Origin: Caldifarciminota bacterium
Lineage (GTDB): Bacteria; Hydrothermota; UBA3072; B12-G15
NCBI GenBank assembly: GCA_021163525.1
Contig: JAGGTX010000043.1
Location: forward strand, 1 to 6,129
DNA length: 6,129 nt
Reading direction: 5' to 3'
Below the pieces are notes generated by a model. The model saw nothing but the letters and a program-made list of their open reading frames with translations, was not told the origin of the DNA and did no database searches. The translations under genes were made by a program, and so were the position numbers. Below, one piece after another: positions 1-5,350 of the stretch. Numbering within the stretch: position 1 is the first letter of the stretch; each line of letters begins with the position of its first letter.

Positions 1-189
1 AAGTTATTGGCCTATTTCCTTTTTAACTACACCTTGCTAACTACAAAGGAGATAGCAGACCTTTTAGGTTACAGGTTCAAAACAGGTGTGTCTATGGCTG
101 TTAAGAGGGTTGATACAGAGCTTAAGACTGTGGGAGAAATCACTCAATTTGTGGATAAAATCAAGAAAAAATTAAAAAGTGAGTTGTGA
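1..189 (+). CDS. C-terminal fragment of a protein with a DnaA-C-like helix-turn-helix (possibly IS200-like/REP-associated transposase)
   Basis: An open frame runs in from the left edge and ends at the TGA at 187-189, so only about 62 C-terminal residues are visible and the true start lies outside the window. The visible part has a helix-turn-helix pattern: TTKEIADLLGYRFKTGVSMA followed by a basic helix (VKRVD) and a Lys-rich tail (KIKKKLK). The order 'T-x-KEI-ADLLG ... S-x-A-x-KRV' resembles the C-terminal DNA-binding domain of DnaA. The same domain is also found at the C-terminus of many IS200-like (Y1, REP-associated) tyrosine transposases, where a 'YLL..T.LT..EIG.LFG..YSAVS' pattern is usual. 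The catalytic HUH part would lie upstream, so the transposase assignment is inference. The frame overlaps the possible GTG start of the next gene by 11 nt. Confidence 0.55.
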   Translation, partial: KLLAYFLFNYTLLTTKEIADLLGYRFKTGVSMAVKRVDTELKTVGEITQFVDKIKKKLKSEL

Positions 190-1372
190 ACTTGTGAACG
201 CTCGGCACCTGCGGGTGGGGGTGGTAGCACCTGCATACTGGCCTGGATTCAAGTATGGCGGGCCTGTCCATTCTCTACATTTGCTCCTTAAAGAATTGAA
301 GAAGCATGGACTCAATATCCAGGTCTATACAACCACCCTGTTTCAGAAGGATAACATGTATATGGAACGAATAGTTGATGGAGTACCTGTAAAATATTTC
401 CCCATCTCTCCATTATCAGGCTCCTATGGTTATTCACCAGGGCTCAGAATCCACCTTAAAAATACAGTTCAGTTATTCAACCTTGTTATTATCTCTTCAA
501 CCTGGGAGTACTCCACCTATACTGCTATGTCAGTATGCACAGGGCACAATGTACCATTTATCTTTATACCCAGAGGCATGCTTCAGAGAAGAACCTTTAG
601 AAGTAAACTCTGGAAGAAGTATCCATATTATAAACTGTTTATAGAAAATTCTGTAAACAAGGCCTCTTATCTCATTTTTACAACTGAACTGGAAAAAATT
701 AGAACAAAGGAAGTAATTAACTTAAAAGCCCCTTCAATAGTCATACCTAATGGTATTGATACAAAATTAATTGGAAAAAGGATCTCAAAGGATTTATTTT
801 ACAAAAATTTTCCAGAACTGAAAGGGGACACTATCATAACCTTCCTTGGTCGCTTTGTATGGAAAAAAGGTCTGGATATTCTCATAAACGCTTTCTCTTT
901 AATTGCAAAGGAGTTCCCCAATGTTCATCTTGTCCTTGCAGGTGATGGAGAGGAGGGCTATAAGAGAAAAATGCAACGATGGATAAAAAGGGAAAGCATT
1001 GAAGACAGGGTATCCTTTACAGGATTTTTAACAGGCTCTATGAAATTCTCCCTTTTAAAGGCTTCTGACATCTTTGTACTTCCTTCCTATTCTGAAAATT
1101 TTGGTATGGCTCTGGTTGAGGCAATGGCTGCGGGTGTGCCTGTTTTAACAACCAATAAGGTTGGCATTTATAAAGAGGTTGAAAGGGAAAGGGCTGGAAT
1201 TGTTGTAACACCTGAAGCTGAAAGTATCTATTATGGATTGAAAAAATTATTGAGTGAACCTGATTTGAGGAAAGCCTTTTCTCAAAGAGGCAGGTCTCTG
1301 GTTTTGAAATACTTTGATATAAAAATTGTTGCTACCAGATACATCAAACTCTTTGAAAAGATACTGTCTTAG
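179..1372 (+). CDS. GT4-family (GT-B fold) glycosyltransferase
   Basis: A complete 397-residue glycosyltransferase group 1 protein, the usual length for GT4. The N-terminal Rossmann half opens with VGVVAPAYWPG and the FKYGGP loop (residues 24-29), typical of acceptor-binding domains. NGID at 191-194 marks the entry to the C-terminal nucleotide-sugar domain. That domain has GRFVWKKG (224-231), AGDGEEG (254-260), FTGFLTG, and the EX7E motif Glu306-Glu314 in ENFGMALVEAMAAGVPV, which binds the sugar-nucleotide donor. It probably transfers a sugar from an NDP-sugar during cell-surface polysaccharide, lipopolysaccharide or glycolipid synthesis on the cytoplasmic side; donor and acceptor cannot be read from sequence. 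No membrane segment is seen. The start is uncertain: GTG at 179 and GTG at 194 are both in frame and neither has a clear Shine-Dalgarno site, while homologues usually begin close to RVGVV (around 215). No sugar-pathway partner lies downstream. Confidence 0.9.
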   Translation: MSCELVNARHLRVGVVAPAYWPGFKYGGPVHSLHLLLKELKKHGLNIQVYTTTLFQKDNMYMERIVDGVPVKYFPISPLSGSYGYSPGLRIHLKNTVQLFNLVIISSTWEYSTYTAMSVCTGHNVPFIFIPRGMLQRRTFRSKLWKKYPYYKLFIENSVNKASYLIFTTELEKIRTKEVINLKAPSIVIPNGIDTKLIGKRISKDLFYKNFPELKGDTIITFLGRFVWKKGLDILINAFSLIAKEFPNVHLVLAGDGEEGYKRKMQRWIKRESIEDRVSFTGFLTGSMKFSLLKASDIFVLPSYSENFGMALVEAMAAGVPVLTTNKVGIYKEVERERAGIVVTPEAESIYYGLKKLLSEPDLRKAFSQRGRSLVLKYFDIKIVATRYIKLFEKILS

Positions 1373-1380
1373 AAATTCTC

Positions 1381-1413
1381 TGTAACCATTCACCATTTTC
1401 CTGGTCTATATAA
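1381..1413 (+). promoter_or_regulatory. Possible promoter of the thiol-redox operon (ECF-like or TATA-like -10)
   Basis: The 44 bp between the glycosyltransferase stop and the next ATG contain TGTAAC (1381-1386), then 16 bp, then GGTC (1403-1406). This resembles the ECF-sigma layout of an AAC-containing -35 and a CGTC-like -10. The overlapping TATATA (1407-1412) could instead be a housekeeping -10, but there is no good -35 for it. Either reading puts the transcript start within a few bases of the ATG at 1417. There is no Shine-Dalgarno sequence in front of that ATG, which fits a leaderless or near-leaderless message. This is pattern matching only; read-through from the upstream gene is equally possible because no terminator is seen. 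Confidence 0.3.
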
Positions 1414-1416
1414 GTG

Positions 1417-1659
1417 ATGGGTTGCAGAGAGATGGTTGAACTTTTAGGAGAATACATGGAGAGGGAACTGGCAGAGGAGGTCTGTCAGTGCATAGAGAAA
1501 CACCTGAATGAGTGTGACAGGTGTAAAAATCTCTATGAAACATATAGAGAGGTTATTGAACTCTGTCAGGAACTTCTTGGCAACAAGTGTGTTTTTTATG
1601 CCAAAAAGAAGGAACTTCTGGAGTTTTTAAGAAACAAACTGAACTACAAGGAGGTTTAG
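1417..1659 (+). CDS. Small cytosolic zinc-binding anti-sigma-factor-like protein (ZAS / zf-HC2, RsrA-like)
   Basis: An 80-residue, highly charged protein with seven cysteines (3, 23, 25, 33, 36, 50, 58). Cys3, His29, Cys33 and Cys36 form the zinc-binding anti-sigma signature C-x25-H-x3-C-x2-C, with the same spacing as the zinc ligands of Streptomyces RsrA (Cys11, His37, Cys41, Cys44). The surrounding residues (CREMVELLGEYMERELAEEV, then CIEKHLNECDRC) follow the zf-HC2 pattern. There is no membrane segment, so it should be a soluble regulator, as RsrA is. It heads the thiol-redox cluster and stops 2 nt before the PDO gene, whose Shine-Dalgarno lies inside this one. The ATG at 1417 is chosen because it keeps Cys3; a GTG directly before it (1414) and an ATG at 1432 are alternatives, and none has a Shine-Dalgarno site. 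The redox-sensing role is inferred. No sigma factor gene is adjacent, so it may act on a distant sigma or be simply a zinc-binding protein. Confidence 0.75.
   Translation: MGCREMVELLGEYMERELAEEVCQCIEKHLNECDRCKNLYETYREVIELCQELLGNKCVFYAKKKELLEFLRNKLNYKEV
1648..1654 (+). promoter_or_regulatory. Shine-Dalgarno site fixing the PDO start
   Basis: A perfect AAGGAGG lies 7 nt before the ATG at 1662, inside the last codons of the zf-HC2 gene. It decides in favour of 1662 over the in-frame ATG at 1587, which lies deep inside the upstream gene, has no such site, and would add residues unlike the PDO family. Confidence 0.85.
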
Positions 1660-1661
1660 TA

Positions 1662-2315
1662 ATGGGACTTTTAAAAGAAGAAGATAGAAAGTATCTGATT
1701 GATGAGTTCTCAAAACACATCAAAAATCCTGTGAAGATTATCCACTTCACAAGTGAAAGCAATGAGTGTATGTATTGTAAGGAGACCATGGAAATCCTTA
1801 AAGAGGTTGAAGAACTTCATGACCTTATAACCCTTTATATCTACAACTTTGACACGGACAAAGATATGGTTGAGAAATACGGCATTGAGATGTTTCCTGC
1901 AACTGTGATTGAGGGAGAGAAGGACTACGGGATAAAGTTCTATGGTATCCCTGCAGGTTATGAGTTCTCCTCTTTGATTGAGGATATAATGGATGTGGGT
2001 GAGGGCAAACCAGACCTTAAAGAGGAAACCGTAAATGCGGTGAAGGATATAAACAAACCTGTACACCTGAAAATCTTCGTTACACCATCCTGCCCATACT
2101 GTCCAATAGCAGTGAGAACAGCCCATAAGTTTGCCATGGCGAATGAAAATATAAAAAGCGACATGATTGAAGCAAATGAATTTCCTGAGCTCTCCCAGAG
2201 ATACAATGTATATGCTGTTCCAAGGGTCGTTATAAATGAGGATAGATACTTTGAAGGGGCTCTTCCAGAGAATCAGTTCCTCAATGAAATCCTTGAGGCA
2301 TTGAAGGAGGGATAA
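1662..2315 (+). CDS. pdo: Protein disulfide oxidoreductase (PDO; tandem thioredoxin/glutaredoxin-like domains)
   Basis: A 217-residue protein with two thioredoxin folds in tandem and no signal peptide, matching the size and layout of the cytoplasmic PDO family of hyperthermophilic archaea and thermophilic bacteria. The N-terminal domain (about 1-115) carries CMYC at 36-39 and the cis-proline loop at Pro79 (MFPATVI). The C-terminal domain (about 118-217) carries CPYC at 144-147 and a cis-proline at Pro187 (AVPRVVI). Both redox centres are therefore intact; Pyrococcus furiosus PDO likewise has CQYC and CPYC. PDO catalyses dithiol-disulfide exchange (reduction, oxidation or isomerisation of protein disulfides) and in known systems is reduced by a thioredoxin-reductase-like flavoprotein. 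Such a gene starts 1 nt downstream, so the two are very probably a functional pair in which PDO replaces ordinary thioredoxin. Confidence 0.92.
   Translation: MGLLKEEDRKYLIDEFSKHIKNPVKIIHFTSESNECMYCKETMEILKEVEELHDLITLYIYNFDTDKDMVEKYGIEMFPATVIEGEKDYGIKFYGIPAGYEFSSLIEDIMDVGEGKPDLKEETVNAVKDINKPVHLKIFVTPSCPYCPIAVRTAHKFAMANENIKSDMIEANEFPELSQRYNVYAVPRVVINEDRYFEGALPENQFLNEILEALKEG
2304..2310 (+). promoter_or_regulatory. Shine-Dalgarno site of the trxB-like gene
   Basis: AAGGAGG overlaps the end of the PDO gene and lies 6 nt before the ATG at 2317. It supports that start even though it leaves about 16 extra residues ahead of the FAD-binding strand. Confidence 0.8.
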
Positions 2316-2316
2316 A

Positions 2317-3270
2317 ATGGAACTGATATTTGGACCATCCACACAGAAATCCTCAAAAAGAGAATACGATGCCATTATTATAGGTGCAGGACCTGCTGGT
2401 CTAACTGCTGCTATATACCTTGCCAGGGCAAAACTCTCAACCCTTATCCTGGAGAAACTTGTTCCTGGAGGACTTGCAGCCACAACAGACAAAATAGAAA
2501 ACTATCCTGGATTCCCGGAGGGTATAGGCGGTGAAGAACTTACATCAAGAATGGAAAAACAGGCAGTGAATTTTGGCGTGGATATTGTTCTTGAAGAGGT
2601 TTTGGATGTTGACTTCCTGTCAAATCCAAAGGTTATAAAAACTTCAGACAGTGAGTATACAGGAAGAGGAATAATCATTGCAACAGGAACATCACCCAAA
2701 TCCCTTAATGTTCCCGGAGAGCAGAAGTTCAGGGGTAAAGGTATTTCATATTGTGCAACATGTGATGCCCCATTCTTTCAGGATAAAGAGGTGGTTGTTA
2801 TTGGATGTGGCAACTCCGGGATACAGGAAGGCATATACCTGAAGAAATTTGCAAAGAAGATAACCTTTGTAGAGTTCCTGCCACATATGACAGCAGAAAA
2901 GGTGCTTCAAGAAAGGGTAAGGGCCCTTGACAATGTGGAATTCCTTTTGAATCACCAGGTAACTGCATTTGAAGGAGAAGAAAAACTCACAGGTGTCAGG
3001 GTTAAGAACAGGGAAACTGGTGAAGAATTCCTGATTCCTGCTGATGGCGCATTCGTATATGTTGGTCTCAAACCCAACACAGATTTTCTCAAAGGCAAGA
3101 TTGAAATGGATAATGCTGGTTTCATAAAAACAGATGAAGATTTAAAAACTTCTATACCCGGTGTTTTTGCTGCTGGGGATGTGAGGACAACCATATTGAG
3201 ACAGGTTGCAACTGCTGTGGGAGATGGTGCTCTTGCTGCAAAACTCCTTGAAGAGGAACTGGGAGGTTGA
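2317..3270 (+). CDS. trxB: Thioredoxin-reductase-like flavoprotein with non-canonical pyridine-nucleotide site
   Basis: A 317-residue low-molecular-weight thioredoxin reductase. The FAD-binding GAGPAG is at 23-28, the redox-active CATC at 146-149 in the usual SYCATCDAPFF context, and the C-terminal FAD motif GVFAAGDVRTTILRQVATAVG is intact apart from small substitutions. The second Rossmann motif (GCGNSG, 163-168) differs from the usual GGGDSA. The HRRxxxR NADPH 2'-phosphate motif is absent: the strand reads ITFVEFLPHMTA, putting Glu186 where the His of HRR normally sits. An acidic residue there favours NADH or another donor over NADPH; this is inference from residue chemistry. About 16 extra residues precede the first beta strand, but the Shine-Dalgarno supports this start. 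The position 1 nt after PDO and directly before a glutaredoxin-like gene suggests these two are its partners. Confidence 0.92.
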   Translation: MELIFGPSTQKSSKREYDAIIIGAGPAGLTAAIYLARAKLSTLILEKLVPGGLAATTDKIENYPGFPEGIGGEELTSRMEKQAVNFGVDIVLEEVLDVDFLSNPKVIKTSDSEYTGRGIIIATGTSPKSLNVPGEQKFRGKGISYCATCDAPFFQDKEVVVIGCGNSGIQEGIYLKKFAKKITFVEFLPHMTAEKVLQERVRALDNVEFLLNHQVTAFEGEEKLTGVRVKNRETGEEFLIPADGAFVYVGLKPNTDFLKGKIEMDNAGFIKTDEDLKTSIPGVFAAGDVRTTILRQVATAVGDGALAAKLLEEELGG

Positions 3271-3522
3271 ATGGAGAAGAAAAGGACACCAAAGGTGGTT
3301 ATATTTACAACCTCATCATGTCCATGGTGCAGAAAGACAAAGGAGTACCTGAAGGCACATAAAATTCCATTCAAAGAGGTGAATGTCCAGAGGAATCCAT
3401 CTGCTGCAAGGGACCTTGTGCGGATGACAGGCCAGACAGGTGTACCTGTGCTTTTAATAAATAACAGGCCAGTGGTTGGTTTTAACAAACCAATGATTGA
3501 CAGATTGCTGGGTATTAAATGA
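3271..3522 (+). CDS. Glutaredoxin-like protein (YruB/NrdH-like, CPWC)
   Basis: An 83-residue single-domain thioredoxin-fold protein. It has VVIFTTSSCPWC, with the redox pair Cys17-Cys20, the cis-proline loop TGVPV (Pro59) and a C-terminal VVGF...LL segment. The GVPV-x9-VVGF spacing matches the YruB-type glutaredoxin-like family and is close to NrdH. Such proteins are usually reduced by a thioredoxin-reductase-like flavoprotein, not by glutathione. The ATG directly follows the TGA of the trxB-like gene (gap 0), with GGGAGG at 3261-3266 serving as a close Shine-Dalgarno. Clostridium pasteurianum has a comparable TrxR-like/Grx-like pair (Cp34/Cp9) that supports peroxide reduction, but no peroxidase gene is present here. 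Its client is unknown; ribonucleotide reductase, a peroxiredoxin or low-molecular-weight disulfides are all possible. Confidence 0.88.
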   Translation: MEKKRTPKVVIFTTSSCPWCRKTKEYLKAHKIPFKEVNVQRNPSAARDLVRMTGQTGVPVLLINNRPVVGFNKPMIDRLLGIK

Positions 3523-4835
3523 GGATAATCGTTATAGGTGGTGGTGCAGCAGGAATGTCTGCTGCTGCAAGGGCAAAGAGAACAAACCCTTCTGCTGATG
3601 TTGTTGTTTATGAAGAGGGACGTTTCCTGACCTTTGGGTTATGTGGCATACCTTACTTCATCTCAGACGAGGTTAAGACGATTGACCATCTTGTTGCACT
3701 TTCAGACGAACAGATAAAGAAAAAGGGCATAGAATTCCACAGATATCACAGGGTGATTGAAATAAAACCCCACAGGAAACATGTTGTTGTCAGGGATACG
3801 AAAGAAAGAGAAACACGCATTGAACACTTTGACAGACTTGTGGTAGCATCTGGAGCAGAAACCGTGAAAATCTCCAATATCCAGGGAGAGAATATCTTTT
3901 ATCTGAGAACCCTTGAAGATGCCCAGAATCTGAAAGACTTTGTAAAACTTAACTCACCCAGAAATGCAGTTGTTGTTGGAGGAGGCTATATAGGTATGGA
4001 AATGGCTGATGCGTTCAACACCATTGGAATGAATGTAACCCTGATTGAAAAACTACCCCAGATACTTCCGCAATTTGACAGGGATATGGCTGAGAATGCA
4101 AGAAAGAAACTGAAAGAGGTCGGGATAACTGTACGAACTGGTGAAACAGTTCAGGGTATTGATGGAAAGACACTTTACACTGATAAGGGAAGAATTGATT
4201 TTGACCTTGCTCTTGTATCTATTGGAATAAAACCAAGAACTGAACTTGTTCAGTCCGCCAGGATTGAGACAGGTAGTACAGGTGGAATAAAAGTGGATAG
4301 CAGGATGAAGACAAACCAGTTCAGTATATATGCAGCAGGCGACTGTATCCAGGTGAAACATATTGTCTCAGGAAGGGATGTCTACATTCCACTCGGGACA
4401 ACTGCCAATAAAACAGGCAAGGTTGCTGGTGACAATGCTGCTGGTGGAGAACTTGTATTCTCAGGTATTTCAGGAACAGGCATTTTCAGGACAAGGTGGT
4501 TTGACATGGCAGTCACTGGCCTTACTGAAACACAGGCAGATCTCCTGGGAATAAAGGTGAAGAGCGTTACTATATCTTCTCTTAATAAAGCACATTATAT
4601 GCCTGAAAGTGATAAAATTGTGGTCAAGGTGGTGTTCAAGGAGAATGGAGAATTGGTAGGTGCTCAACTTATGGGAAGGGGTGTTGAAAGGGTGAATATT
4701 TTTGCCACTGCAATAAAGGGAAAAATGAACCTTATTGATATGGCAGGAATAGACCTTGCCTATTCTCCACCCTTTGCACCTGTATGGGACCCGGTTCTCA
4801 TCGCAGTAAATCAGGCTCTAAAGGAGGTAAAATGA
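3519..4835 (+). CDS. CoA-disulfide reductase / NADH oxidase-like single-cysteine flavoprotein
   Basis: A 438-residue pyridine nucleotide-disulfide oxidoreductase of the peroxidase-oxidase-reductase group. It has an FAD-binding GGGAAG at 7-12, a single active cysteine Cys42 in TFGLCGIPYF, a second Rossmann motif GGGYIGME at 154-161 ending at Glu177, the FAD motif YAAGDC, and a C-terminal dimerisation domain ending in LAYSPPFAPVWDPVLIA, with Tyr415 at the position where CoA-disulfide reductases keep a tyrosine. Family members reduce CoA disulfide, polysulfide or elemental sulfur, or O2 to H2O2 or water, using NAD(P)H; the CGIPY context is also seen in archaeal NAD(P)H sulfur oxidoreductases. 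The substrate cannot be fixed from sequence. No rhodanese domain is fused. The start overlaps the glutaredoxin stop as ATGA without a strong Shine-Dalgarno, indicating translational coupling. Confidence 0.9.
   Translation: MRIIVIGGGAAGMSAAARAKRTNPSADVVVYEEGRFLTFGLCGIPYFISDEVKTIDHLVALSDEQIKKKGIEFHRYHRVIEIKPHRKHVVVRDTKERETRIEHFDRLVVASGAETVKISNIQGENIFYLRTLEDAQNLKDFVKLNSPRNAVVVGGGYIGMEMADAFNTIGMNVTLIEKLPQILPQFDRDMAENARKKLKEVGITVRTGETVQGIDGKTLYTDKGRIDFDLALVSIGIKPRTELVQSARIETGSTGGIKVDSRMKTNQFSIYAAGDCIQVKHIVSGRDVYIPLGTTANKTGKVAGDNAAGGELVFSGISGTGIFRTRWFDMAVTGLTETQADLLGIKVKSVTISSLNKAHYMPESDKIVVKVVFKENGELVGAQLMGRGVERVNIFATAIKGKMNLIDMAGIDLAYSPPFAPVWDPVLIAVNQALKEVK
4821..4827 (+). promoter_or_regulatory. 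Shine-Dalgarno site fixing the TlpA-like lipoprotein start
   Basis: AAGGAGG lies 4 nt before the ATG at 4832, inside the last codons of the CoA-disulfide-reductase-like gene. It supports 4832 over the in-frame ATG at 4784, which would put a Ser/Gly/Lys-rich leader in front of an otherwise perfect lipoprotein signal. Confidence 0.8.
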
Positions 4836-5350
4836 GGAAACTTCTATTGATTCTGCTTGCAGGAATTATCGTGTTTTCTGGATGCAAAAAATCCACTGAA
4901 AGCAATAATAAAAAAACTGCATCCACAAAAGTGGAGGACTCTGGTATTGACTTTACATTGAATGGTCTTGATGGAAAAACATACAGGTTGAGTGACTACC
5001 GTGGAAAGGTCGTTCTGCTCGATTTCTGGGCATCATGGTGTGGTCCATGCAGAATATCCATGCCATATTTTAATAAACTCTATGAAGAATACAGGGATGA
5101 AGGTCTGATTGTTCTTGGTATTGGTCTTGAAAACAATCCCAATAACCTGATAAATGCTGCAAAGAGTATTGGTGTTACTTATCCCATACTTCAGGGAACA
5201 AGGGAGATTGCACAGAGGTTTGCAGTCAGAGCAATCCCCACAACCTACCTTATAAACAAAAAAGGGGAAATAGTTTCAAGCCATGTTGGGTTCAGTCAGG
5301 AGATATTGAAAAATATGGAGAAGGAGATACTGGAACTTCTCAGTGATTAA
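4832..5350 (+). CDS. TlpA/ResA-like thioredoxin-fold lipoprotein
   Basis: A 172-residue exported thioredoxin-fold protein. Residues 1-17 form a lipoprotein signal peptide (MRKLLL, hydrophobic core, FSG) with the acylated cysteine at Cys18, followed by a Lys/Ser/Asn-rich linker to about residue 40. The thioredoxin domain has LDGKTYRLSDYRGKVVLLDF, the active site WCGPC (Cys70 and Cys73) and the cis-proline at Pro136 (AIPTTYLI), giving the TlpA/ResA/redoxin layout. It should sit on the outer face of the cytoplasmic membrane and reduce disulfides, for example in cytochrome c maturation or repair of exported proteins. Its usual electron source, CcdA or DsbD, is not in the window. The start overlaps the preceding stop as ATGA, so it is translationally coupled to five cytoplasmic redox genes and is the last gene of the unit. 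Confidence 0.9.
   Translation: MRKLLLILLAGIIVFSGCKKSTESNNKKTASTKVEDSGIDFTLNGLDGKTYRLSDYRGKVVLLDFWASWCGPCRISMPYFNKLYEEYRDEGLIVLGIGLENNPNNLINAAKSIGVTYPILQGTREIAQRFAVRAIPTTYLINKKGEIVSSHVGFSQEILKNMEKEILELLSD

Noticed and set aside
1587..1661. Upstream in-frame start for PDO
   Set aside because: It would overlap the zf-HC2 gene by over 70 bp and add a non-family leader, whereas AAGGAGG sits 7 nt before the ATG at 1662.
1710..2492. Long minus-strand open frame opposite the PDO and trxB-like genes
   Set aside because: It has no recognisable domain, is rich in Cys/Tyr/Phe as expected from an antisense reading, and lies wholly across two well-identified genes on the other strand.
2952..3488. Minus-strand open frame opposite the trxB end and the glutaredoxin-like gene
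   Set aside because: Ser/Thr/Pro-rich shadow with no motif, overlapping two genes supported by catalytic motifs and ribosome-binding sites.
3395..3576. Repeated CTGCTGCAAGGG around 3400 and 3565
   Set aside because: Both copies encode Ala-Ala-Arg stretches in unrelated proteins in normal family positions, so this looks like coincidence of codon choice and not a repeat element.
4784..4831. Upstream in-frame start for the TlpA-like lipoprotein
   Set aside because: It would bury the lipoprotein signal behind 16 polar residues, and AAGGAGG with an ATGA overlap supports 4832.
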